Source: Parasedimentitalea denitrificans (lineage in GTDB: Bacteria; Pseudomonadota; Alphaproteobacteria; Rhodobacterales; Rhodobacteraceae). Taken from it: DNA of 64,000 nucleotides. Of this stretch, positions 28,420 through 35,960 are shown in pieces. A program made the position numbers and the translations under genes. The notes beneath the pieces were generated by a model. It was not told the DNA's origin, searched no databases, and worked only from the letters and a program-made list of their open reading frames with translations. Location of the stretch: contig NZ_QHLQ01000018.1 of the NCBI RefSeq assembly GCF_011813015.1, forward strand, positions 18,766 to 82,765, written 5' to 3'. How positions within the stretch are numbered: the stretch's first letter is position 1; the number at the start of each line of letters is the position of its first letter.

Positions 28420-28442
28420 AGCTAAACTCACCAGTCGATGAA
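28414..28442. repeat. 29-bp direct repeat at the 3' end of both YbjN genes, copy 1
   Basis: This 29-bp stretch, covering the last codons, the stop and 14 bases beyond it, is identical to 29030-29058 and is followed by one mismatch and eight more identical bases. Identity past the stop codon points to a recent tandem duplication or gene conversion of the YbjN genes, whose middle parts have diverged. Confidence 0.9.
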
Positions 28443-28900
28443 CTCTTCGAAATTCTTCTGTTCCCGAACCCACGTGTCGGCCAAAACAATAAAGTCATAA
28501 TGCGACACGCCGGTCTGACCAAGGTAGACATAGTGCCGGATCTGAGCCGATCCGTTGTCCGAGATATACGCTTGGGGAAACCGGTTTTCCGCATTCCATT
28601 CGTTGGCCTTCGCCTTCCGCACCCTACCCTTGGTTTTGTAACCTGAAGCAAACTGGATTGAGTCGCAGTTGGTTTTGTTAGAACAGCCGTAGAAATAGAC
28701 GACGAAATCCGCACCATCAAAATTTACCTGCAATTTTGGATCACCATCCGAATCTTTGGTCAATTCGACGTCGGCGTCCAATTCATAAAAAACCCCTTCA
28801 ACCCCTCGGATGAACCAGCGACAATGTTTGGATACTCAGCCGCCAAAATGCCCGGCAGAGCAATCAAGGTTGCTGCCGCAAGTTTAGCTAGAAAATTCAT
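28428..28900 (-). pseudogene. Frameshifted YbjN-domain secreted protein
   Basis: A start at 28900 with AGGAA upstream gives a signal peptide (MNFLAKLAAATLIALPGILA) but meets a stop after about 46 codons. The rest of a YbjN protein continues in another frame to 28428, with GDPKLQVNFDGADFVVYFYGC, SIQFASGYKTKG and NEWNAENRFPQAYIS. The shift falls in a run of four G and six T on the minus strand (A-run 28787-28792). One more T would join the frames as LKGFFYELDADVEL, which matches LLEFFVEEGGDVE of the paralogue at 29044. A real mutation, a sequencing slip, or slippage-based expression are all possible. Confidence 0.88.
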
Positions 28901-28930
28901 ATTCAGTTCCTGTATTTACAATGCAGCCCG

Positions 28931-28946
28931 TGTGACCTGAGTCACG
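28931..28946. promoter_or_regulatory. CRP-type palindrome upstream of the YbjN pseudogene
   Basis: TGTGA-N6-TCACG at 28931-28946 fits the CRP/FNR-superfamily consensus TGTGA-N6-TCACA at all but the last base, and GTGAC-CTGA-GTCAC is a perfect inverted repeat. It is centred about 38 bases before the start codon at 28900. No such site is seen ahead of the intact paralogue. Confidence 0.45.
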
Positions 28947-28961
28947 GACACCTCAAATGCA

Positions 28962-28992
28962 AACAGCCCCCAACCATTAGGTGAGGGCTGTT
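28962..28992 (-). terminator. Terminator of the intact YbjN gene
   Basis: AACAGCCC (28962-28969) pairs with GGGCTGTT (28985-28992). On the minus strand the hairpin is followed by TTTGCATTT. It lies 52 bases past the YbjN stop. Confidence 0.75.
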
Positions 28993-29029
28993 GTTATTCC
29001 GAATCGCTGGCATTAAGGGATTTGCCCCT

Positions 29030-29058
29030 CCGCCCAGCTAAACTCACCAGTCGATGAA
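29030..29058. repeat. 29-bp direct repeat at the 3' end of both YbjN genes, copy 2
   Basis: This is the partner of 28414-28442, offset 616 bases, covering the 3' end of the intact YbjN gene and the bases just after its stop codon. Confidence 0.9.
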
Positions 29059-29511
29059 ATCTTCGAACTCAGCTTCGGCTTTGCTCCATTTGGCAACCAG
29101 CGCGGCAAAGTCATCCGCATCGATGCCTGCGTTGCCAAGATACAGATCGTGTTCAATCCGGGCTGATCCGCTGTCAGAGATGTACGCGCGCGAGAAACGG
29201 TTCTCGGCGTTCCATTGGTTCACTTTAGATTTGCGTACGCTGCCCTCGGTTTTGTAGCCCGAGAAGAACTGGATTGATTTGCAATCGGCATTGTCAGTGC
29301 AATCATAGAAATACAAGATAAAGTCCGAACCGTAGTATTCGACCTTCAGCTTCGGATCACCCGCATTGTCCACGGTGCGCTCTACATCGCCACCTTCTTC
29401 GACAAAGAACTCAAGCAGAGTGTCAGGGTCAGTTGCCACCAGCATTTCAGCGGATGCCAGCGAAGGCAGGGAAAGCGCGGCAACGGCCGCCAGCTTTGCA
29501 ATAATTTTCAT
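29044..29511 (-). CDS. YbjN-domain secreted protein
   Basis: The 155-residue product has a signal peptide ending SLASA at about residue 21, then DPDTLLEFFVEEGGDVERTVDNAGDPKLKVEYYGSDFILYFYDCTDNADCKSIQFFSGYKTEG, and NQWNAENRFSRAYISDSGSARIEHDLYL, ending in an acidic FEDFIDW. The paired cysteines and N-WN-xx-RF motif are typical of YbjN proteins, which resemble type III secretion chaperones in fold; their function in alphaproteobacteria is unknown. The export signal indicates the periplasm. It is the intact paralogue of the frameshifted copy downstream. Confidence 0.84.
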   Translation of the reverse strand: MKIIAKLAAVAALSLPSLASAEMLVATDPDTLLEFFVEEGGDVERTVDNAGDPKLKVEYYGSDFILYFYDCTDNADCKSIQFFSGYKTEGSVRKSKVNQWNAENRFSRAYISDSGSARIEHDLYLGNAGIDADDFAALVAKWSKAEAEFEDFIDW

Positions 29512-29581
29512 GTGTATTTCCTTTTTTCTTACAAACTCACGCTATCTAAACTTGGTCCCATCCCGCAAGAAATAAAGGAGA

Positions 29582-32500
29582 TCAGGCCACCATCGCCTCA
29601 GCCTTTTTCAGGTCAACCGACACCAGCTGACTCACCCCTTGTTCCTGCATGGTAACACCAAACAACCGATCCATGCGCGCCATTGTTACGGCGTGGTGCG
29701 TGATGATCAAGAACCGCGTGTCCGTTTGACGGCACATTTCGTCCAACAAATCGCAGAACCGGGTGACGTTAGCATCATCCAACGGCGCGTCGACCTCGTC
29801 CAGCACACAGATCGGCGCTGGGTTCGCCAGGAACACCGCAAAGATCAGCGCCAGCGCGGTCAGGGTCTGTTCACCACCCGACAGCAGCGACAGTGTCGAC
29901 AGCTTTTTGCCCGGCGGCTGGCACATGATTTCTAGCCCCGCATCCAGAGGGTCGTCGCTTTCAACCATCACAAGGCTTGCCTCGCCGCCGCCAAACAGAT
30001 GCCGGAACAGCGATGTAAAGCTACCGTTGACCTGTTCAAATGCCGTCAGCAGCCGTTCGCGCCCTTCGCGGTTAAGACTGGCAATTCCGTTGCGTAGGGT
30101 CTTTACCGCCTCTTCCAGGTCGGCCTTTTCACTAACCAGAGTGTCGTGCTCTTCCTGTATCTCACGCGCGTCTTCCTCGGCACGCAGATTGACCGCTCCC
30201 AATGCATCGCGCTGCCGTTTGTGGCGGTTCACTTCAGTTTCAAGCACTTCGGCGTCGGGCATATCCTCGGGATTGGCATCCAACTGGTCCAGCAATTGCT
30301 GCGGCGTCACCTGCTGATCCTCGGTAATCCGCTCGGCAGCATGGGCCACGGTTTCGCGTGCAGCTTCGCTCAGGGCTTCGGCACGGGCGCGGGCCTCTCG
30401 TGCCTCTGACGCCAGCCTCTCGGCCTCACGTTCGGTCTGCACCTTGTCACGCAACATGGTTTCAGCCCCGACCAATGCGTCACTGGCCAAGGTCTTGCGC
30501 GCCTCCGCGTCCTCGATCGCCTCGGTCAGCTCCTCGCGCTTTTCAGCAATCTCAAATGGAACCGCATTGGCCTCTTCCAGTTCCTCCTGCGAGGCCTCGC
30601 GGCGTTCGGCCAGTTCGGTGATCCGCCGGTCAGCGCTGTCTAGGCGGTGCTTCCAGCCACTGATCTCTTTTGTCACCTGTTGCGACCGTTTGGTCCGCGC
30701 TTCGCCCTCTCGACGTAACTCGTCATGGGCAGATCTGTTCGACAGCATGGTAACGCGAGCGGCCTCTACTACCTGCTTGACGTCCTCAACACTGGCACGA
30801 GCTGTGGACAGGTCGCCAAGCTCCTCTACCGCTTCCTTCGCTTCCAGCAATTGCGCCTGCGCCGCTTCGGCGTCTTCATCATGGCGTGCCACCGCGATGC
30901 CCAGCGTCTCCAGCCGTCCCTCGGCCAGGTTTCGGTTGGCCTCTGCCCGGCTAAGCGCCCGCGCACTGTCGGCCACGCGCTGATCTGCAACGCGACGGGC
31001 TTGCCGTGCATCCTGATCCGTCTGGGCCACTTGCTCCAACTTACGCACCAGCACCTCATGCGCAGCACGCGCACCGTCGGCGCGGGCCCCTACCCGCTCC
31101 ATCTCTTGCTTCAATGCTTCCAACCGGTTCAGCTGCTCCAACCGCAGTGCCGCTGCACTTGGTGCATCTTCGGCCCAAGCCCGGAAGCCATCCCAACGCC
31201 ACAGATCCCCCTCAAGCGAAACCAGCCGCTGTCCCGGCTGCAACTGCGCCTGCAACCGTGGCCCGGTATCGCCATCGACCAATCCAATCTGCGCAATCCG
31301 CCGTCCCAGAGTTTCAGGCCCTGACACATGCCGCGCCAAGGGCTGAGCCCCTTCGGGCATCGGTAAATCCCGATCATAGACAGGCAGATCAACCCACCCC
31401 GTAGGCCCATCAGCGGCCACCAGCGGCACCCGCAGATCATCCGCCAGCGCTGCCCCCAGCGCCTTTTCATAACCCGGCTCTACGTGCAGTTCGTCCAACA
31501 CCTGACCGCCCTCAGCGGTGTCGCGTTCCACCAGTTTCGCCAGCGCCGTCACCTCGGCCCGCAACGCGCCCAGTTCACCCTCGGCCTCGGACCGTTGCGC
31601 CCTGGCATCCGACTCGCGCGCCTGTGTTTCACCGCGCATCTCATCCGCAGCCACCATCGCCTCTTCGGCTTGCTCCGCTGCCTCTCGGGTTTCTTCCTCT
31701 GCTTCGATTGCGGCTTCAAACTCGGATTCCACCCGTGTCAGAGACACTTTTGCCTCGTCCACAGCTGCCCGTGCCTTGTCACCTTCTGCTGTCGCCCGCA
31801 TCAGTGACCGGTTGTGGTCTTCGACCAAACGCTGCGCCGACTGATGCCGCGCCGCCAACCGGGCCACATCTTCGGTCAACTGCGCCAGATGGTCCTCATG
31901 CCCCTGCAAAACACCCGAGGCATCGCGAGACCGTTCAACCGCCTCAGCCAGTCTTTCCTCTTGCCCCTCACCAGCCTTGGACAGTTCACGGGATTCCCAT
32001 TCCAACTGTTCAATTGTTTCTCCCGCGTCCCGGTTCAACCCGCTTTCACGGTCGATGTCGCGGCCCAGCTGCAAAACCCTGTTGGTAAGAGTCTCAATCG
32101 CCTGCCGCGCCTGCGCTTCCTGCGCAGTCAGCGCACCACGCTGCACCACCAACCGCTGCAAAATTGCTGCCGCAATGGCATCCTCTTCCCTCAAGGGCGG
32201 TAGATTACTCTCCGCTTCGGTCCGTTGCTCTGCCGCCAGTCGCGCCATGGCTTCAGCCTTGGCCGCCTGAGTAACCCGTGCACGATCGACCTCTTCTGCC
32301 TCTTGCCGGGCGTCATCCGCCTCGCGCCAACGGCGATACAGCAACATACCTTCAGCCCGGCGCAGTTGCTCGCCGATATCACGATACCGCTGCGCCTGCC
32401 GTGCCTGCCGCGCCAGTTGGGACAGTTGCGACGCCAGTTGCTCGATCACATCATCGACCCGCAGCAGATTGGCTTCGGTGCCCTTCAGCTTCAACTCGGC

Positions 32501-33037
32501 CTCGTGCCGCCGTTGGTACAGGCCGGAAATCCCCGCCGCTTCCTCTAGGATCCGCCGCCGCGCCTTGGGCTTGGCGTTGATCAACATCGAGATCTGCCCC
32601 TGCCCAACCAGCGCCGGGCTATGCGCCCCGGTTGATGCATCGGCAAACAACATCTGAACATCACGGGCCCGCACGTCTTTGGAGTTGGCTTTGTAGGCAC
32701 TCCCCACATCCCGCGTAATCCGCCGCACAATTTCTAAATGATCACTGTCGTTAAACCCCGACGGCGCCAGCCGCTCAGTGTTGTCGATCTGCAAACTGAC
32801 CTCGGCAAAGTTGCGCGCCCCGCGTGAACTGGCCCCGGCAAAGATCACATCCTCCATGCCGCCGCCACGCATCGACTTGGGCCGGTTCTCACCCATCACC
32901 CAGCGCAAGGCTTCCAAAAGGTTAGATTTTCCACAGCCATTCGGCCCGACAACGCCGGTCAAACCATCCGAAATAATCAGGTCGGTCGGGTCCACAAAAC
33001 TTTTGAAGCCCGTTAGTCTGAGTTTGGAAAAGCGCAA
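29582..33037 (-). CDS. smc: Chromosome segregation protein SMC
   Basis: The 1151-residue protein has the Walker A GVVGPNGCGKSNLLEALRWVMGE near residue 30, two long coiled coils rich in Glu, Arg and Ala, and a hinge at about 500-640. The C-terminal ATPase half has TLSLLSGGEQTLTALALIFAVFLANPAPICVLDEVDAPLDD (signature and Walker B). It forms the condensin complex with ScpA and ScpB, which are not in this window. The 248 bases upstream (33038-33285) hold no gene that I can support. Confidence 0.97.
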   Translation of the reverse strand: MRFSKLRLTGFKSFVDPTDLIISDGLTGVVGPNGCGKSNLLEALRWVMGENRPKSMRGGGMEDVIFAGASSRGARNFAEVSLQIDNTERLAPSGFNDSDHLEIVRRITRDVGSAYKANSKDVRARDVQMLFADASTGAHSPALVGQGQISMLINAKPKARRRILEEAAGISGLYQRRHEAELKLKGTEANLLRVDDVIEQLASQLSQLARQARQAQRYRDIGEQLRRAEGMLLYRRWREADDARQEAEEVDRARVTQAAKAEAMARLAAEQRTEAESNLPPLREEDAIAAAILQRLVVQRGALTAQEAQARQAIETLTNRVLQLGRDIDRESGLNRDAGETIEQLEWESRELSKAGEGQEERLAEAVERSRDASGVLQGHEDHLAQLTEDVARLAARHQSAQRLVEDHNRSLMRATAEGDKARAAVDEAKVSLTRVESEFEAAIEAEEETREAAEQAEEAMVAADEMRGETQARESDARAQRSEAEGELGALRAEVTALAKLVERDTAEGGQVLDELHVEPGYEKALGAALADDLRVPLVAADGPTGWVDLPVYDRDLPMPEGAQPLARHVSGPETLGRRIAQIGLVDGDTGPRLQAQLQPGQRLVSLEGDLWRWDGFRAWAEDAPSAAALRLEQLNRLEALKQEMERVGARADGARAAHEVLVRKLEQVAQTDQDARQARRVADQRVADSARALSRAEANRNLAEGRLETLGIAVARHDEDAEAAQAQLLEAKEAVEELGDLSTARASVEDVKQVVEAARVTMLSNRSAHDELRREGEARTKRSQQVTKEISGWKHRLDSADRRITELAERREASQEELEEANAVPFEIAEKREELTEAIEDAEARKTLASDALVGAETMLRDKVQTEREAERLASEAREARARAEALSEAARETVAHAAERITEDQQVTPQQLLDQLDANPEDMPDAEVLETEVNRHKRQRDALGAVNLRAEEDAREIQEEHDTLVSEKADLEEAVKTLRNGIASLNREGRERLLTAFEQVNGSFTSLFRHLFGGGEASLVMVESDDPLDAGLEIMCQPPGKKLSTLSLLSGGEQTLTALALIFAVFLANPAPICVLDEVDAPLDDANVTRFCDLLDEMCRQTDTRFLIITHHAVTMARMDRLFGVTMQEQGVSQLVSVDLKKAEAMVA

Positions 33038-33285
33038 AACCGCCCCTTTTGATTCCGTCTAACAGAAATGTGAGCGGTTCTAGGGACTTGAGTCAACAAT
33101 GCAGCCCCAAAACCCAGCCTTTGACGGCCCCATAACCACTATATGTTGCGAATATCACCGCTTTTTCAGGGTTTAGGCGAACATCCATAGGCCGGATAGG
33201 CCTGTTCCCTGCCCTATTTCAGCCACTGAAGAACATCCAGGCAGCCATAAAGGCCCTAAACAGCAACACGAAGCCGTGTCAGGTT

Positions 33286-33546
33286 TTAGCCAAGGATAGA
33301 AAAGACCACCAACACCACAATAAGAAGAAGAGAGCCTGTCACAGATAGATTGAGTAGAAGACCATAGCCGAAAAACATTAGAAAAGTTGCAAACAATTCG
33401 ACGCGGTCTGCAGTCTTAAAGTCTTCGAACTCTCTCGTTTTTTCAAAGGTAATTGATCCAAGCAACATTAATAATGCCCCTACCGGCATTAGCCAATATT
33501 CTAGAAGTACACCCAGAAATTCCTGCATATTGGTATTATAGCACAT
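33286..33546 (-). CDS. Small hypothetical membrane protein
   Basis: The 86-residue product has two hydrophobic segments (EFLGVLLEYWLMPVGALLMLLGSI and LFATFLMFFGYGLLLNLSVTGSLLLIVVLVVFSIL) joined by a charged loop (EKTREFEDFKTADRVE). No family is recognised. The region is clearly AT-richer than smc and the aminotransferase, which suggests transfer. The start at 33546 has GAGGTG eight bases upstream, and this ribosome site lies in the right arm of a strong inverted repeat. An ATG at 33528 is a weaker alternative. Confidence 0.6.
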   Translation of the reverse strand: MCYNTNMQEFLGVLLEYWLMPVGALLMLLGSITFEKTREFEDFKTADRVELFATFLMFFGYGLLLNLSVTGSLLLIVVLVVFSILG

Positions 33547-33554
33547 TTAGAGCA

Positions 33555-33581
33555 CCTCAAGCTACGCGCTTGAGGTTTTTT
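33555..33581 (+). terminator. Inverted repeat: plus-strand terminator or translation-blocking hairpin
   Basis: CCTCAAGC (33555-33562) pairs with GCTTGAGG (33568-33575) around TACGC, and TTTTTT follows at 33576-33581. As plus-strand RNA this is a textbook terminator, but the annotated genes on both sides are on the minus strand. Read on the minus strand, the right arm contains the GAGG ribosome site of the 86-residue gene. Confidence 0.75.
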
Positions 33582-33628
33582 CAGCCAACAGACAACGACT
33601 CAGTCCAGACTTGATTAACAGACGCTGT

Positions 33629-34840
33629 TCAGCAGGTGCGCACCACGTGCCCCAACCGCCGTATGCCTTCATTGATTTCATCCGCATCGGACAGTGAAAA
33701 ACTCAGCCGAATGGTGTTCGCGCCGCTCTCATCTGCATAAAATGCGCCCCCCGGGACAAAGGCCACACCGACAGTCTCAATCGACTTCGCCAGCAGCGCG
33801 GCCCCGTTCAGCCCCGATGGCAAGGTCAGCCAAACAAACATACCACCTTCAGGCCGGGTCCAGCTCACCCCCTCGGGCATATGCTCACTCAGCGCCGCCA
33901 GCATCGCATCCCGCCGCTGCCGGTACGCACTGCGCACCGTTTCAACATGACTGTCAAAAATGCGCGAGGCCACATCATGCACCGCAATCTGGTTCAGGCT
34001 CGGCGTGTGCAAGTCCGCCGCCTGCTTGATCAGTACCATCTGCGAAATCACCGGCTTGGCCGCAACAACCCAGCCCACCCGCAATCCCGGCGACAGGGTC
34101 TTGGAAAACGACCCGCAATAGATCGTCCGGCACTCCTCAATCGATCCCTTCCGCGCAATCTCGGTCGCAAGAACAGGCTGCACCGGGTCCCCGTCATACC
34201 GCAGCGACTGATAGGCCGCATCCTCGATCACCGCACAGCCCAACTCCTCGGACAACGCCAACAAATTCTCGCGGCCCTGCTGCCCCAATGTCTCACCCGT
34301 CGGGTTGGCAAAATCCGCCGACAGATAGGCAAACTTCACTTCACTGCCATCCGCCCCGGCGCCCTCGGCATAACTTGCCGCCGTGCGGTTGCCACTTACA
34401 CTCAACTGATCATACCGTGGCTCATAGGCATTGAACGCCGCCAGCGCGCCCAAATATGTCGGATAGCCAACCAGCGCCGTATCACCGGGCGACAGGAACA
34501 GTTTGCCCAGATAGTCCAGCGCCTGCTGCGAGCCCGAGGTGATCAGCACGTTGTCCGCATCACAGGGCACACCAATCTTGGCAATCTGCCCCACGATCCA
34601 TTCCCGCAGCGGCAGATAGCCTTCGCTCACCGAATACTGCAATGACTGCGCCTGCTGATCAGGCTCTAACCCACGGGCAAAGGCATCGGCAAACTCCTGC
34701 GCCGGGAAAAGCGCTGGATCGGGAATGCCCCCTGCAAATGAAATCAGCCCCGGCTTGTCCAACAGCTTCAACAGCTCACGAATTTCCGAAGCCGTCATGC
34801 GCGACGCGCGACTGGCAAAGCTCTCTGGTAAGGACGACAT
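33629..34840 (-). CDS. PLP-dependent aminotransferase (2-aminoadipate/MocR-like class I)
   Basis: The 403-residue product begins with RMTASEIRELLKLLDKPGLISFAGGIPDPALFP, typical of the LysN/ARO8-like subgroup, and has LITSGSQQALDYLGKLFLSPGD, NPTGETL, EDAAYQSLRYDG and YCGSFSKTLSPGLRVGW with the PLP lysine Lys247. Related enzymes act on 2-aminoadipate, aromatic or branched amino acids, so the substrate is open. It is divergent from the FadR-type regulator, with an operator-like palindrome between them, which suggests shared control. Confidence 0.86.
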   Translation of the reverse strand: MSSLPESFASRASRMTASEIRELLKLLDKPGLISFAGGIPDPALFPAQEFADAFARGLEPDQQAQSLQYSVSEGYLPLREWIVGQIAKIGVPCDADNVLITSGSQQALDYLGKLFLSPGDTALVGYPTYLGALAAFNAYEPRYDQLSVSGNRTAASYAEGAGADGSEVKFAYLSADFANPTGETLGQQGRENLLALSEELGCAVIEDAAYQSLRYDGDPVQPVLATEIARKGSIEECRTIYCGSFSKTLSPGLRVGWVVAAKPVISQMVLIKQAADLHTPSLNQIAVHDVASRIFDSHVETVRSAYRQRRDAMLAALSEHMPEGVSWTRPEGGMFVWLTLPSGLNGAALLAKSIETVGVAFVPGGAFYADESGANTIRLSFSLSDADEINEGIRRLGHVVRTC

Positions 34841-34971
34841 GCTGGCTCCTGTTCGCTGGTTAGACCTACGAAGCTAAGCAATGCCAATTAAAAGTCAACA
34901 ATACTGACCTAATATTTCAGCATCGTGATAACTCGCGCAATATTCGTTCCCTTGCAGCACTCCGCCACTCG

Positions 34972-34990
34972 TGGTCAAATGAATTGACCA
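34972..34990. promoter_or_regulatory. Operator-like palindrome upstream of the FadR-type regulator
   Basis: TGGTCAA (34972-34978) and TTGACCA (34984-34990) form a perfect 7-bp inverted repeat with a five-base spacer, 21 bases before the regulator start. TGGT...ACCA arms are typical of FadR-subfamily GntR operators, which suggests autoregulation and possibly control of the divergent aminotransferase. Confidence 0.65.
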
Positions 34991-35011
34991 ATTCGCCGCC
35001 AAGAGCCTCAT

Positions 35012-35782
35012 ATGCCGTTTCAAAAAGTCCAGCCCGAGAAGATCTCTGTCTCTGTCGTCCGCCAGATCGAACAGTTGATCCTGCGCGGCATCCTGTCACC
35101 CGGCGAACGCCTGCCCTCTGAACGCGAACTGGCCGAACGGCTCGGCGTCTCTCGCCCCTCACTGCGTGACGCCATATCAGAACTGCAAGAGCGAGGCCTC
35201 CTTGCATCCCGCGCCGGGTCCGGCGTGTTCGTTGCCGACGTCCTCGGCTCCGCCTTCTCACCAGCGCTGATCCAACTGTTCGCCAGCCACCACGAGGCAG
35301 TGTTCGACTACCTCTCCTTCCGCCGCGATATGGAGGGCCTCGCCGCCGAACGCGCAGCACGTTTCGGCTCTGACGCCGATCTCGCGCTTATCCAGACTAT
35401 ATTCGACAAGATGGTCGCCGCCGGTGACCCATCCCTGTCAGACGAGGCCGCCAATCTGGACGCCCAGTTCCACTCGGCCATCATGGATGCCAGCCACAAC
35501 GTGATCATGCTGCATATGATGCGGTCAATGTTCGACTTGCTGCGCGAAGGCGTGTTTTACAACCGGCGGATCATGTTCAGCCAACACATCACCTATGACG
35601 CCCTGCTGGAACAACACCGCGCCATCAACGCCGCCCTACAAGCCCGCGACCCCATCGCCGCCCGCACCGCGGTTGAGACCCACCTAGACTACGTCCAGCA
35701 AGCGCTAAGCGACCACCAAAAAGCCGAAGCCAACGCCGCCATAGCGCAACAGCGACTACAGCATGAAGCTGAGAAAGGGTGA
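35012..35782 (+). CDS. GntR-family transcriptional regulator, FadR subfamily (FCD domain)
   Basis: The 256-residue product has an N-terminal winged helix, SVVRQIEQLILRGILSPGERLPSERELAERLGVSRPSLRDAISELQERGLL, with the GntR signature. The C-terminal FCD helical bundle is seen in FRRDMEGLAAERAARFG, DAQFHSAIMDASHNVIMLHMMRSMF and LEQHRAINAALQARDPIAARTAVETHLDYV, including the Asp and His residues that bind metal or ligand. The layout resembles PdhR, LldR and GlcC, which sense organic acids. The effector here is unknown. No metabolic gene follows on the same strand. Confidence 0.9.
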   Translation: MPFQKVQPEKISVSVVRQIEQLILRGILSPGERLPSERELAERLGVSRPSLRDAISELQERGLLASRAGSGVFVADVLGSAFSPALIQLFASHHEAVFDYLSFRRDMEGLAAERAARFGSDADLALIQTIFDKMVAAGDPSLSDEAANLDAQFHSAIMDASHNVIMLHMMRSMFDLLREGVFYNRRIMFSQHITYDALLEQHRAINAALQARDPIAARTAVETHLDYVQQALSDHQKAEANAAIAQQRLQHEAEKG

Positions 35783-35960
35783 GGTGATTGGCGTGCCATT
35801 AGTCCCATGTTTTCAACAATTAGCGCAAAAATCTGAAGTTCGAATATTTCCTCACAAGTGACATTTCCATCCCGAAACAGACACTCGTTTTGCTTGCCAG
35901 GCCTACAGCGTAAATCATGCGGAAAAGGGGGGAGCTTTCTTGGGGTAGACTGATTACTGT

